37,702 nt of DNA, taken from the NCBI GenBank assembly GCA_031376425.1, contig JANMDR010000239.1, forward strand, positions 1 to 37,702, written 5' to 3'. The notes under the pieces were generated by a model that saw only the letters and a list, made by a program, of their open reading frames with translations, made no database searches and had not been told where the DNA came from. The stretch is from JANMDR01 sp031376425. Its GTDB lineage: Bacteria > Pseudomonadota > Gammaproteobacteria > Burkholderiales > Usitatibacteraceae. A program made the translations under genes and the position numbers. This document shows, piece after piece, positions 16,415-24,425 of the stretch (position 1 is its first letter; each line of letters opens with the position of its first letter).

Positions 16415-18015
16415 GATGGATTCCGTCCTTCGCTCGTGCGATCATCTGGTCTGCCATCGCGTGTTTCACGGCCTTCAGGCTGGCGTTTTTCGCCCGGTAG
16501 TAGCAAGCGGTTTTTGTATTCACTTCTAAATTCGCGACGGCGTGCCTCTACAGCGGTGGTTTCATAATAATTGCCATCTTTGGCGCGAATAGCGATATCT
16601 AGTTGCTCAATGGCACCTCTTAAATTGCCGCGCCGATAATAGGCCTCAGCCAAACTGCGGTGCTGTGAAACCCGTTTGCCTTTGATGGCATAGCCTTTGG
16701 CGGCAAGTTCATGTAAGCGGTAGTCCTCGTTGTTTGCTAGTGCTGGACCAAGCTTTTCATTTACGGCAACTAAAGCTTCATCGGGCAGACCGGATTCATA
16801 TAGGGCATCAATATAGCCATAGCTAAAACCGCGCTTTCCAGGATATTTTTGCGCACCTTGGCGATACAATGCAACGGCTTCTTTCCATTGCTTTTGCTCA
16901 GCTTTTAAGTCAGCGCTCACCAGCTCGAACCAGCTATTATTACTGGCTAGCGCACCTAAATCTTTAAGTTCTTTTTCAGCTTTGGCAAAATTGCGCTGCT
17001 TCTTATAGCTCAAAATTAAGCCATACACATCAGCGATATCACGCAAAATAGACTTTTCAGTGATTTGCCCTCGAAAATAGGTTTCGCTATCATTTGGCGT
17101 CATGCTCATGGAGCGTAATTTAGCCCGCGCAAAACGGAAATCGGGGCTGCTATCAATTGAATTTTTAGTCATTAAACCAATGCGGTTTTGCATATCTGAA
17201 ATCCGCTCGGTAGTGAGCGGATGGGTACGTAAATAGCCTGGCGTTTTGCCATCATTATGGCGATTGAATTTTAACAAACGATCAAAAAAATTAGCCATGC
17301 CGTGGACGTCAAAGCCTGCCCGTTGCAAAATCGTGATACCCACGCGATCCGCTTCACGCTCGAATTCACGGGTGTAATCAAGCTGCGCTTGAATCGCCAA
17401 CGCCTGCCCCCCCATGAGTGCGGCTTCAGTCGCTTGGCCACTATTGCTGCCGCCCGAACGCGCCGCCAATACCGCTAAGGCTAAGGTTGCAATTGAAAGC
17501 AAGGATGCGGTTTTTTGCTCTGCGGCACCACGTGCAATATGGCGTTGGGTTACGTGCGCTATTTCGTGGCCGAGCACACCTGCTAATTCAGATTCGCTTT
17601 CGGCAGCGATCACCAAGCCAGTGTGCGAGCCAATGACGCCGCCAGGTAATGCAAAGGCATTGATAGAATCATCTTCTAGCAAAAAAAATTCGAACGTGCG
17701 ACGTTGGTCGGTAGTCGCACCCGCAGCAGCCGTAACTAAGCGATTGCCGAGTTGATTAATATAATCAGTAAGCTCCGGGTCTGAGATCACGCTACGCTCG
17801 CCGCGTACATCAAGCATGATGCGCTTGGCAATAGCCCGCTCTTGCGCTTCCGACAAAACGGCATCAGAAGAATCGCCTAAATCGGGTAAATTAGTCGGTG
17901 AGCTCGCAGCTACCGCAATCGGGGCATAGCACGGCACACCCGTAAGGGTAAGCGCCATAATAACGGCGGGGATAGTTGCGCGGTTAATAGCAGTGCGCGT
18001 AGATTTATTATTCAA
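16411..18015 (-). CDS. BepA-like M48 metalloprotease with TPR repeats
   Basis: This is a secreted zinc metalloprotease of 534 residues. It has an N-terminal signal peptide (about 1-37), the zinc motif HEIAH at 150-154, a third zinc ligand region (EFEREADRVG), and a C-terminal half of TPR-like helices. The layout matches BepA/YfgC, a periplasmic protease-chaperone that helps assemble or degrade outer-membrane proteins such as LptD. The last 25 or so residues are a polar Arg/Asp/Glu-rich tail. Its stop codon overlaps the soxX start. It is divergent from moaC with 143 bp between them. Confidence 0.9.
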   Translation of the reverse strand: MNNKSTRTAINRATIPAVIMALTLTGVPCYAPIAVAASSPTNLPDLGDSSDAVLSEAQERAIAKRIMLDVRGERSVISDPELTDYINQLGNRLVTAAAGATTDQRRTFEFFLLEDDSINAFALPGGVIGSHTGLVIAAESESELAGVLGHEIAHVTQRHIARGAAEQKTASLLSIATLALAVLAARSGGSNSGQATEAALMGGQALAIQAQLDYTREFEREADRVGITILQRAGFDVHGMANFFDRLLKFNRHNDGKTPGYLRTHPLTTERISDMQNRIGLMTKNSIDSSPDFRFARAKLRSMSMTPNDSETYFRGQITEKSILRDIADVYGLILSYKKQRNFAKAEKELKDLGALASNNSWFELVSADLKAEQKQWKEAVALYRQGAQKYPGKRGFSYGYIDALYESGLPDEALVAVNEKLGPALANNEDYRLHELAAKGYAIKGKRVSQHRSLAEAYYRRGNLRGAIEQLDIAIRAKDGNYYETTAVEARRREFRSEYKNRLLLPGEKRQPEGRETRDGRPDDRTSEGRNPS

Positions 18016-18158
18016 CGTGTGTGCTCAACAATATTTTGATAGATGCTATGCATTCGACAAACATAGCTAAGGCATGGTTTTTACAGCCCATGTAGTTTAA
18101 GATTCTAAAAATGCATTTAAGTTCCTGTTGCAACATTTTCTCAATTTAGCCACTAGCC

Positions 18159-18659
18159 ATGTCCGACAACAATAAGAATACACCACTGAACCATTTTAAT
18201 GCGAAAGGCCAAGCACATATGGTTAATGTGGGTGACAAAGCTGAAAGCGCGCGCATTGCTATTGCTACCGGCCTGATTCAAATGCTGCCGGAAACCTTGG
18301 CGCGTTTGTCAGCAGGGCAGGCTGCCAAGGGCGACGTGCTTGGTGTGGCGCGGCTTGCGGCAATTCAAGGCGCAAAAAAAACCGCTGATTTGATTCCTTT
18401 AGCGCATCCCATCGGTCTGACGCATGTTGAGGTTGATTTTGTTGTAGATGCGCAATCCAGTACGCTAATATGCCAAGCCAAGGTTGCCACCGTGGGGCGT
18501 ACAGGTGTAGAAATGGAAGCCATGACAGCAGTGAGCATAGGGCTACTCACAGTTTATGACATGCTTAAAGCCGTTGATCGCGGCATGATTATTTCCGGTG
18601 TGCGCTTGTTGGAGAAGCGCGGCGGAAAATCGGGCGTGTGGCTGGCTAATGGGCCTTGA
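18159..18659 (+). CDS. moaC: Cyclic pyranopterin monophosphate synthase
   Basis: MoaC acts with MoaA in the first step of molybdenum cofactor synthesis, converting 3',8-cyclo-7,8-dihydro-GTP to cyclic pyranopterin monophosphate. The 166-residue protein shows the LIPLAHPIGLTHV segment, TGVEMEAMTAVS and the DMLKAVDRGM motif with the active-site Lys. Length and motif order are normal. No other mo-cofactor gene is in view. The end overlaps the probable start of tadA by 11 bases. Confidence 0.95.
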   Translation: MSDNNKNTPLNHFNAKGQAHMVNVGDKAESARIAIATGLIQMLPETLARLSAGQAAKGDVLGVARLAAIQGAKKTADLIPLAHPIGLTHVEVDFVVDAQSSTLICQAKVATVGRTGVEMEAMTAVSIGLLTVYDMLKAVDRGMIISGVRLLEKRGGKSGVWLANGP

Positions 18660-19131
18660 TCCGCAAGATACCCAACACGACCAAGACGCGCAGTGGATGC
18701 GCCATGCGCTATTACTTGCGGACGCAGCAGCGCTACAAGGCGAAGTACCGGTGGGCGCGGTATTAATCGATACGGCACAACAAACCGTGCTCGGCGAGGG
18801 TTTTAATTGCCCCATTAGTACCCATGATCCAACGGCGCATGCGGAAGTGGTGGCAATGCGTCAGGCCGCCCAAAAAATACAGAATTATCGTGTGGTAAAT
18901 TCAACGCTCTACGTTACTTTGGAGCCTTGCGCGATGTGCGTGGGGGCAATTGTCCATGCCCGTGTGAGCAGAGTAGTATATGCCGCTACCGAGCCTAAAA
19001 ATGGGGCTTGTGGCAGTTTGCTAAATTTAAGCGGCAATGCGCACTTAAATCACCATTGCACCTTTGAAGGTGGGGTACTCGCTGCTGAAAGTAGTGCGCG
19101 ATTGCGGGCGTTTTTTGCGCAGCGGCGCTAG
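18649..19131 (+). CDS. tadA: tRNA-specific adenosine deaminase
   Basis: TadA converts A34 to inosine in the anticodon of tRNA-Arg(ACG). It has the zinc site HAEVVAM, with the proton-shuttling Glu, and PCAMCVGAIVHARV with the two zinc-binding Cys. ATG 18649 gives 160 residues and overlaps moaC by 11 bases; an extension to 18598 would add a non-conserved Cys-rich segment encoded inside moaC, so I reject it. ATG 18694 (MRHALLLAD) is a further option. Confidence 0.93.
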   Translation: MGLDPQDTQHDQDAQWMRHALLLADAAALQGEVPVGAVLIDTAQQTVLGEGFNCPISTHDPTAHAEVVAMRQAAQKIQNYRVVNSTLYVTLEPCAMCVGAIVHARVSRVVYAATEPKNGACGSLLNLSGNAHLNHHCTFEGGVLAAESSARLRAFFAQRR

Positions 19132-19227
19132 TGTGTTGCGGTACAGGTGGTTCTTAAGTGGTTTAGGTAGCTGAAAACATGCCAAAATCAAGGTAGTAAA
19201 AAAACATAATGGATTGACGGAGAAGAT

Positions 19228-20925
19228 ATGCAGCAATTAAGTGCGCTAGATGCCGTGTTTTTGCACATGGAAACAGACGCTACACCCATGCATGTGGGTA
19301 GCTGTATTTTGTTTACCCCGCCCGCCAAACATAAGGGAAGTTTTTACCCAAAAATTCGCGATCACATTACCGCGCGCATGCACTTAGCGCCGCTGTTTAG
19401 TAGACGCTTGGCCTTCATGCCTTTTGCCGTAGCTACACCTGTGTGGACAACTGCAGATAAAGTGGATATTGCGCACCATATTCAAACTGTTAAATTACCC
19501 AAACCTGGCACGATGGCGCAATGCGAAGCCATGATTGCCAAGCTGCACGAAGGTTTGTTAGATCGTGATCGGCCATTGTGGCAATTTACAGTGGTGGAAG
19601 GCTTGCAAAGCGGCCAAATTGCGTTTTACGCAAAAATCCATCATGCGGCTCTGGATGGTCAAGGCGGCGTAGCGCTTGCCCAAGCGGTGCTTGAAACTTC
19701 ACCCATACCCACAGTTGTTGATGCGCCGAGTGAGCGCAAGTCCAAAGCCCCACCTACGGCGATGAAATTACTGGGTGCCGCGTTTAGAAATACCGTGGCA
19801 CAGTACGGGAAAATTGCGAAATCATTACCCGAACTTGCAAAAACAGCGAGTGCAATGAATGCTTTATCCGCATCGGCTGCGGAAGCTTTAAAGCAAAGCA
19901 GTGACCCAAAAAAGAAAAAGTCGCTGTCGGGCGTAGCGGCATTACTGCCAAAAGGCTTAGCCATTGGCCCGCGCACGACAATGAATGTTGCGGTTTCGCC
20001 GCGTCGGGCGTTTAAAACGCTGCGGATTCCATTAAGCGAAATTAAGCAAATTGGCCGTGCACATGACGCAAAATTGAATGATGTCGTGCTAGCGCTTTGT
20101 AGCGGCGCATTGCGCGGATACTTTGGCGATGATAAGAAAATTCTTGCGAAAACGATGATAGGCGCGGTTCCCGCGAGCCTGCGTGCTGCGGGCGACACAT
20201 CGCAAAGCAATCAAGTAACGATGATGTTGATTACCCTAGCCACTAATTTAGCTGATCCGGCAAAACGCATAGCCGCTATTGTGGCTGGCAGCACTAAAGC
20301 TAAAATGCTCACCCAAGGTATGAAAAATGTGATCCCCACTGATCTGCCCTCGCTTGGTGTGCCGTGGTTAATGAGTGCTATCAGCACGCTTTATAACAGC
20401 GATGTTGTTGCTAACCGTATTCCTACGGTTGCCAATTTGGTTATCTCCAACGTACCTGGTCCCCAAGTGCCGCTGTATATGGCTGGTGCCACAATGGACG
20501 CGTATTTTCCGGTGTCTATTGTTACCCACGGATTGGGTTTGAACGTAACTTTGCACAGCTATAACGGCTCACTAGATATTGGTTTAATCGCGTGCAAAAA
20601 AGCCGTGCCCGATATCGCCAGATTTGCCAAGGCGATGGAAGCAGCGCATCAGGAATTATTGGCAGCGTCAAACCCTCCAAGTACACCCGTGCCAGAGGCG
20701 AAACCAAGCGCCAAAAAAGCAACAACTAAAGCGCCTGTAAAAGCCCCTAAAATAGCAGGGTTACAACCAGTAGTTGCAGTGAAAAAAGTGGCTAAAAAAT
20801 TGCCTGCCAAAGTGACTGTAAAAGTGCCTGTAAAAGCACCTGCGAAGGTGCCAGCAAAACCAAGCGTAAAAGCTAAAGCTAATACCAATACGAATACCAC
20901 TAAATCAAAACATACTTCTAAATAA
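19228..20925 (+). CDS. Wax ester synthase / diacylglycerol acyltransferase with lysine-rich C-terminal tail
   Basis: WS/DGAT enzymes join acyl-CoA to fatty alcohols or diacylglycerol, making storage lipids at the inner face of the membrane. The 565-residue protein has the catalytic HHAALDG motif at 138-144, a KLNDVVLALC segment (the family's ND motif) and the PLYMAGA/HGLGLNVTLHSY region. The core ends near residue 480. The last 84 or so residues are a tail of Lys, Ala, Pro and Val with about 20 Lys and one Glu, resembling histone-H1-like tails of PhaF and AlgP; known WS/DGATs usually lack it. GGAGAAG lies five bases before ATG 19228. A hydrolase gene follows after 11 bp. Confidence 0.92.
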   Translation: MQQLSALDAVFLHMETDATPMHVGSCILFTPPAKHKGSFYPKIRDHITARMHLAPLFSRRLAFMPFAVATPVWTTADKVDIAHHIQTVKLPKPGTMAQCEAMIAKLHEGLLDRDRPLWQFTVVEGLQSGQIAFYAKIHHAALDGQGGVALAQAVLETSPIPTVVDAPSERKSKAPPTAMKLLGAAFRNTVAQYGKIAKSLPELAKTASAMNALSASAAEALKQSSDPKKKKSLSGVAALLPKGLAIGPRTTMNVAVSPRRAFKTLRIPLSEIKQIGRAHDAKLNDVVLALCSGALRGYFGDDKKILAKTMIGAVPASLRAAGDTSQSNQVTMMLITLATNLADPAKRIAAIVAGSTKAKMLTQGMKNVIPTDLPSLGVPWLMSAISTLYNSDVVANRIPTVANLVISNVPGPQVPLYMAGATMDAYFPVSIVTHGLGLNVTLHSYNGSLDIGLIACKKAVPDIARFAKAMEAAHQELLAASNPPSTPVPEAKPSAKKATTKAPVKAPKIAGLQPVVAVKKVAKKLPAKVTVKVPVKAPAKVPAKPSVKAKANTNTNTTKSKHTSK

Positions 20926-20936
20926 AATTTTTTATT

Positions 20937-21809
20937 ATGACCGCCTCTCTTCTTATGAAAAAGAAATCTGCCAAGCCCAATGCTAAGCCTGCCGCAAACT
21001 CTGAATTCGACGAATCCATAGAGCAGCTTTGGGGCAATATTAAAGCCCCCGGTCCGCTGCTGCTCGCGCTTGAGGGTCGTGCGCCATGGGAGTATGGGGC
21101 CGCCCTTGCTTCATGGCCGCTATTGCGCAATGCACCCACTGGTGATGGTCATACTGTATTGGTGTTTCCCGGATTAGTAGCTGGTGATTTTTCCACGGCA
21201 CCGTTGCGCAATTTTCTAAATGATCGCGGTTTTAACGCCCAAGGTTGGGAACTCGGCATGAACTTAGGGCCACGTGAAGGTGTGCTTGAAAATATTGTTG
21301 CCAAGGTGCAAGAATTACAAAAAGGCAGCGGCCGTAAAGTGAGCCTGATTGGTTGGAGCTTGGGCGGTGTTTACGCCCGTGAAGTAGCAAAGATGCTGCC
21401 CAATAGCGTCCGTAGTGTGATCTCAATGGGCACGCCATTTTGTGGTGACCCTAAAGCCACCAATGCGTGGCGAATTTATGAATACGCCAGCGGCACTAAA
21501 CTCGACGATAAACGTATGCTCGCAAGTTTAGCTACCGCCCCCCCTGTGCCCACAACTTCTATTTATAGCCGTACTGATGGCGTTGTGGCATGGCAATGTA
21601 GCGTACAGGCAGAATGCACAAAAGGAGCAGAAGCCGAAAATATCGAAGTGATAGCCAGCCACGTTGGCTTAGGGCTTAATCCATCTGTGTGGTACGCCGT
21701 CGCGGATCGGCTGGCGCAAGCTGAAGGTAAATGGCAAAAGTTTGATCGCAGTGGCTGGAAGCAATATGTGTTTCGCGATCCTGATCGCACCGGCGATTGG
21801 TTTTTTTAA
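20937..21809 (+). CDS. Alpha/beta hydrolase (lipase/esterase-like)
   Basis: A 290-residue cytosolic alpha/beta hydrolase with the nucleophile Ser in GWSLGG, a likely acidic residue in the SRTDGVV segment and the His in IASHVGLGLNP. The N-terminal 30 residues are Lys/Ala-rich and probably flexible. It lies 11 bp after the WS/DGAT gene and 16 bp before a second hydrolase, so a role in turnover of the stored lipid is a reasonable inference, but the substrate is not shown by sequence. Two starts are possible, ATG 20937 and ATG 20955; neither has a clear ribosome site. Confidence 0.8.
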   Translation: MTASLLMKKKSAKPNAKPAANSEFDESIEQLWGNIKAPGPLLLALEGRAPWEYGAALASWPLLRNAPTGDGHTVLVFPGLVAGDFSTAPLRNFLNDRGFNAQGWELGMNLGPREGVLENIVAKVQELQKGSGRKVSLIGWSLGGVYAREVAKMLPNSVRSVISMGTPFCGDPKATNAWRIYEYASGTKLDDKRMLASLATAPPVPTTSIYSRTDGVVAWQCSVQAECTKGAEAENIEVIASHVGLGLNPSVWYAVADRLAQAEGKWQKFDRSGWKQYVFRDPDRTGDWFF

Positions 21810-21825
21810 AAGGTTCGTTTGAAAT

Positions 21826-22776
21826 ATGCCGCATATCGAAACTGGCCAAGTTCGGCTGGAGTATGAGACCTTTGGTAATCCCCTAAATCCGCCCCTCTTG
21901 CTCATCATGGGCTTAGGTATGCAAATGATTGCTTGGCCGCAACCGCTGTGTGATGCCTTGGTAGAAAAAGGTTTTTACGTTATTCGTTTTGATAATCGTG
22001 ATGTTGGGCTATCAACTCATTTTCACGACGCAATCAATCAAAACCTAATGTGGGGTGCGCTTAAATTTATGATGGGTTTGCCGCTTAAATCCGCCTATAG
22101 TTTGAACGACATGGCCGACGATGCGCGGCAATTGTTAAGGGCGCTCGGCATCGCCCGTGCCCATGTGGTGGGTGCCAGCATGGGCGGTATGATCGCGCAG
22201 CAGCTTGCCGCTCGCACCCCTGAAGCAGTCTTAAGTTTGGTATCCATTATGTCCACTACGGGTCGCCGCAGTTTACCAGGCCCTAGCGCCGCCGCCCGCC
22301 GTGCACTCATGACCAAGCCCGCCAAGCATGGCGATGTAGAAGGCGCGGTAGCCCGCATGTTAGGCGTTTTAGCCGCTATTGGTAGCCCCACCCGCGATGC
22401 TGTGGGCGCACCGCTACACGGTGCCACAGAGGCCGATCTGGCTGCCGAAGCCACCGTGCGCCGCCAATTTGCACTAGCGCACACGCAACGCGACTACTAC
22501 CCCTCCGGCAGTGCTAGGCAAATTTTTGCGATTGCTGCCGCTGGTGATCGCCGTGCTGATATTGCCCGCATCGCCGCGCCAACCTTGGTCATTCACGGCG
22601 CTGCCGATCCACTCGTGCCGGTAGCAGCAGGCCGCGACACCGCAGCCACCATACCAAATGCCAAGCTACAAATAGTGGAAGGCATGGGGCATGATATGCC
22701 CAGCCGTTTGTATCCCCTATTGGTTGAGTCAATTGCGGGACATTGTTTGGGTAGCGGTTCCGAGATGGCATCCTGA
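21826..22776 (+). CDS. Alpha/beta hydrolase, RdmC/EstB-like
   Basis: A 316-residue hydrolase with an LIMGLGMQMIAWP oxyanion region, FDNRDVGLS, the nucleophile Ser in GASMGGM, the acid in HGAADPLVP and the His in EGMGHDMP. This pattern is common in bacterial esterases annotated like aclacinomycin methylesterase, but real substrates vary widely. It is the third gene in the WS/DGAT operon. The last 120 or so bases recur as a diverged copy at 24213-24335, so this gene was once partly or fully duplicated. Confidence 0.85.
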   Translation: MPHIETGQVRLEYETFGNPLNPPLLLIMGLGMQMIAWPQPLCDALVEKGFYVIRFDNRDVGLSTHFHDAINQNLMWGALKFMMGLPLKSAYSLNDMADDARQLLRALGIARAHVVGASMGGMIAQQLAARTPEAVLSLVSIMSTTGRRSLPGPSAAARRALMTKPAKHGDVEGAVARMLGVLAAIGSPTRDAVGAPLHGATEADLAAEATVRRQFALAHTQRDYYPSGSARQIFAIAAAGDRRADIARIAAPTLVIHGAADPLVPVAAGRDTAATIPNAKLQIVEGMGHDMPSRLYPLLVESIAGHCLGSGSEMAS

Positions 22777-22867
22777 AATAGGAATTTTCGCATCAGTTAG
22801 CCATGCGTAGAAATAGTCATTACATACAAATTTCCAGCGCTCGCAATGAAGAGTGGTAAAAATCATT

Positions 22868-23245
22868 ATGTCAGTAGTTGATCGCGTTAGAAATTGGGCA
22901 CGTCAATTAAAACGCGATACTGTTGCTGTGTACTTCGCCGCGCGTGACCCGCGTACGCCACTTTTAGTGCGCGGCTTAGCGTTATTTGTAGCAGCCTACG
23001 CGCTAAGCCCCATCGATCTCATTCCTGACTTCATTCCTATTCTTGGCTATCTGGACGATTTGCTTATCGTGCCCTTTGGCTTATGGCTCATTATTCGCCT
23101 GCTACCAGCAGCGGTGCTAGAAGAATCGCGGCAAAAGGCCGATGCCCTACTCGCGCGACCACGAAGCTATTTTACGGCGGCAATTTTTGTGAGTGTTTGG
23201 ATAGCGGGTATCGCAGGAGGCTGCTATTGGTGGTTTGATCGGTGA
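22868..23245 (+). CDS. YkvA/DUF1232 family small membrane protein
   Basis: The protein has 125 residues when started at ATG 22868; GTG 22853 would add five. The family core RGLALFVAAYALSPIDLIPDFIPILGYLDD is present (about residues 35-65), where the SPIDLIPD motif is diagnostic, followed by a membrane segment and another hydrophobic segment at the C terminus. The function of the family is not established. It lies 91 bp after the hydrolase gene, on the same strand. Confidence 0.85.
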   Translation: MSVVDRVRNWARQLKRDTVAVYFAARDPRTPLLVRGLALFVAAYALSPIDLIPDFIPILGYLDDLLIVPFGLWLIIRLLPAAVLEESRQKADALLARPRSYFTAAIFVSVWIAGIAGGCYWWFDR

Positions 23246-23313
23246 GTGTCTGGCGTAGCATGCGATTGTTAAACCACCATCTATTATTTGCGACAGCGCC
23301 TAAACTCGCCGCT

Positions 23314-24159
23314 TTACTTCGCCTTAAATTTACTCAAGGTTTTTACTTGAGGCAACGCATCGCCTATGCTGTAGGTCAAGGTGGCGTATTGCGTTATTGC
23401 TATTGGGGGAGTGATGCGGGCATCGACTCCCAAATAGAACCCAAGCATTGCCTTACCAACGGTTGCGAGCTTGGTAGCGCCAGTAGGTGGTGAACGTGTA
23501 CCGGGCGGTTTACTTGTTTGCCAAACTTCGGCGTGATTCGTGACGTTTTGTCTAGTCCAAATCGGTTGGAAAACATACCAAGCTGGTGTGCCATCAGCCT
23601 TATACGTAAACCATGCGGCCAACATATTATTTGATTCGTCATGCCAAATAAATAGCCCCCAACCTGGGTCATTTTCATCCCACCAATGTCCAGAATAATC
23701 GATTGTAGGGGTAGCAACACTATTTTTTGTGCGACCCTCGGTCACCTTGAAAGGAAATTTATTTAGGTCCGGTGATAAGCTAGCTGCACCATCAGTGCAA
23801 CGGCCACCTACGGTGGTCAGGGTGTAGTCTCCAGGCGGTAGGCGACCCATATCAATGGTATCAAAATCATCGCTAAGCCAGTCAAACGAATTAAAAAAAG
23901 GGCTGGGTATAGTAGTTAATGGGGTTGCTTCGTTAAAGACAATGGTAATGTTATTGTTTTCCATCGCAATACTTTTATAGCGGACGTCGCGTCGTGCGCA
24001 GAGTGGGCGCTCGGCGCGAAAATAGATAATGTTCTCGATTGATGTGGGATTGCGCGGCACAATCCCGCTGCCGATTAGCGGTATTTGTGCATGAGTTGAC
24101 GCGCTGCAAAATAGTGCTGCGATAAATGCTGCAATAGCGATAAAAGTGTAGTTTTTCAT
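23314..24159 (-). CDS. Secreted protein of unknown function, paralogue A
   Basis: A 281-residue protein with a signal peptide (about 1-24, cleaving after THAQ). An N-terminal beta-rich domain (about 28-125) ends in GDYTLT and KFPFKV, and a C-terminal domain starts with a Trp-rich motif: YSGHWWDE, then GWGLFIWHD, then AAWFTY and PAWYVF. Such GWG-L/AAW-TY/PxWYV repeats occur in many proteobacterial secreted proteins whose role is unknown. The gene at 24426-25265 is a paralogue with the same layout and the same FKAK ending. I recognise no catalytic residues; a surface or carbohydrate-related role would be a guess. Confidence 0.75.
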   Translation of the reverse strand: MKNYTFIAIAAFIAALFCSASTHAQIPLIGSGIVPRNPTSIENIIYFRAERPLCARRDVRYKSIAMENNNITIVFNEATPLTTIPSPFFNSFDWLSDDFDTIDMGRLPPGDYTLTTVGGRCTDGAASLSPDLNKFPFKVTEGRTKNSVATPTIDYSGHWWDENDPGWGLFIWHDESNNMLAAWFTYKADGTPAWYVFQPIWTRQNVTNHAEVWQTSKPPGTRSPPTGATKLATVGKAMLGFYLGVDARITPPIAITQYATLTYSIGDALPQVKTLSKFKAK

Positions 24160-24169
24160 GGCGATCCGG

Positions 24170-24207
24170 TCAAAAAATTTTCCGTCACGCAGTGTGTCGC
24201 GTGACGG
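24170..24207 (-). terminator. Intrinsic terminator between the two secreted paralogues
   Basis: On the minus strand a perfect 9-bp stem (24199-24207 with 24182-24190, 8-nt loop) is followed by AAAA and a run of six T. It lies downstream of paralogue B and just upstream of paralogue A, so it should end transcription from the former. Confidence 0.5.
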
Positions 24208-24212
24208 TAACC

Positions 24213-24377
24213 GCAGGCCGCGACACCGCAGCTACCGTACCAAATGCCAAGCTACAAATAGTGGAAGGCATGAGACACAATATGCCAAGCCGTCTGCATC
24301 CGCTGTTGGTTGAGTCAATTGGGAGGCATTATTTGGATGCTCATTTTGATGCACAAGACGGGCTGAAGACGCTTTAA
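24213..24377 (+). pseudogene. 3' fragment of a duplicated alpha/beta hydrolase gene
   Basis: Bases 24213-24335 match 22627-22749, the 3' end of the hydrolase gene, at about 87% by eye. The frame is kept (AGRDTAAT, NAKLQIVEGM, NMPSRL, LLVESI) and runs on to a stop at 24375-24377 with a different tail. The catalytic-His neighbourhood is present, but the nucleophile, the oxyanion region and any start are missing, so this cannot be a working hydrolase. The fragment is about 1.6 kb from its source, with the YkvA gene and paralogue A in between. Confidence 0.8.
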
Positions 24378-24425
24378 AATTTGGCGTCCCCAGCAGATAT
24401 CACAGTGGTAACTAGTCGTGTCCAA

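Noticed and set aside
23242..23493. Plus-strand frame after the YkvA gene
   Set aside because: It lies mostly antisense to the paralogue A gene and has no recognisable features.
22627..24335. Transposon bounded by the two hydrolase 3' ends
   Set aside because: The copies are in direct orientation but no transposase, terminal inverted repeats or target-site duplication were found.
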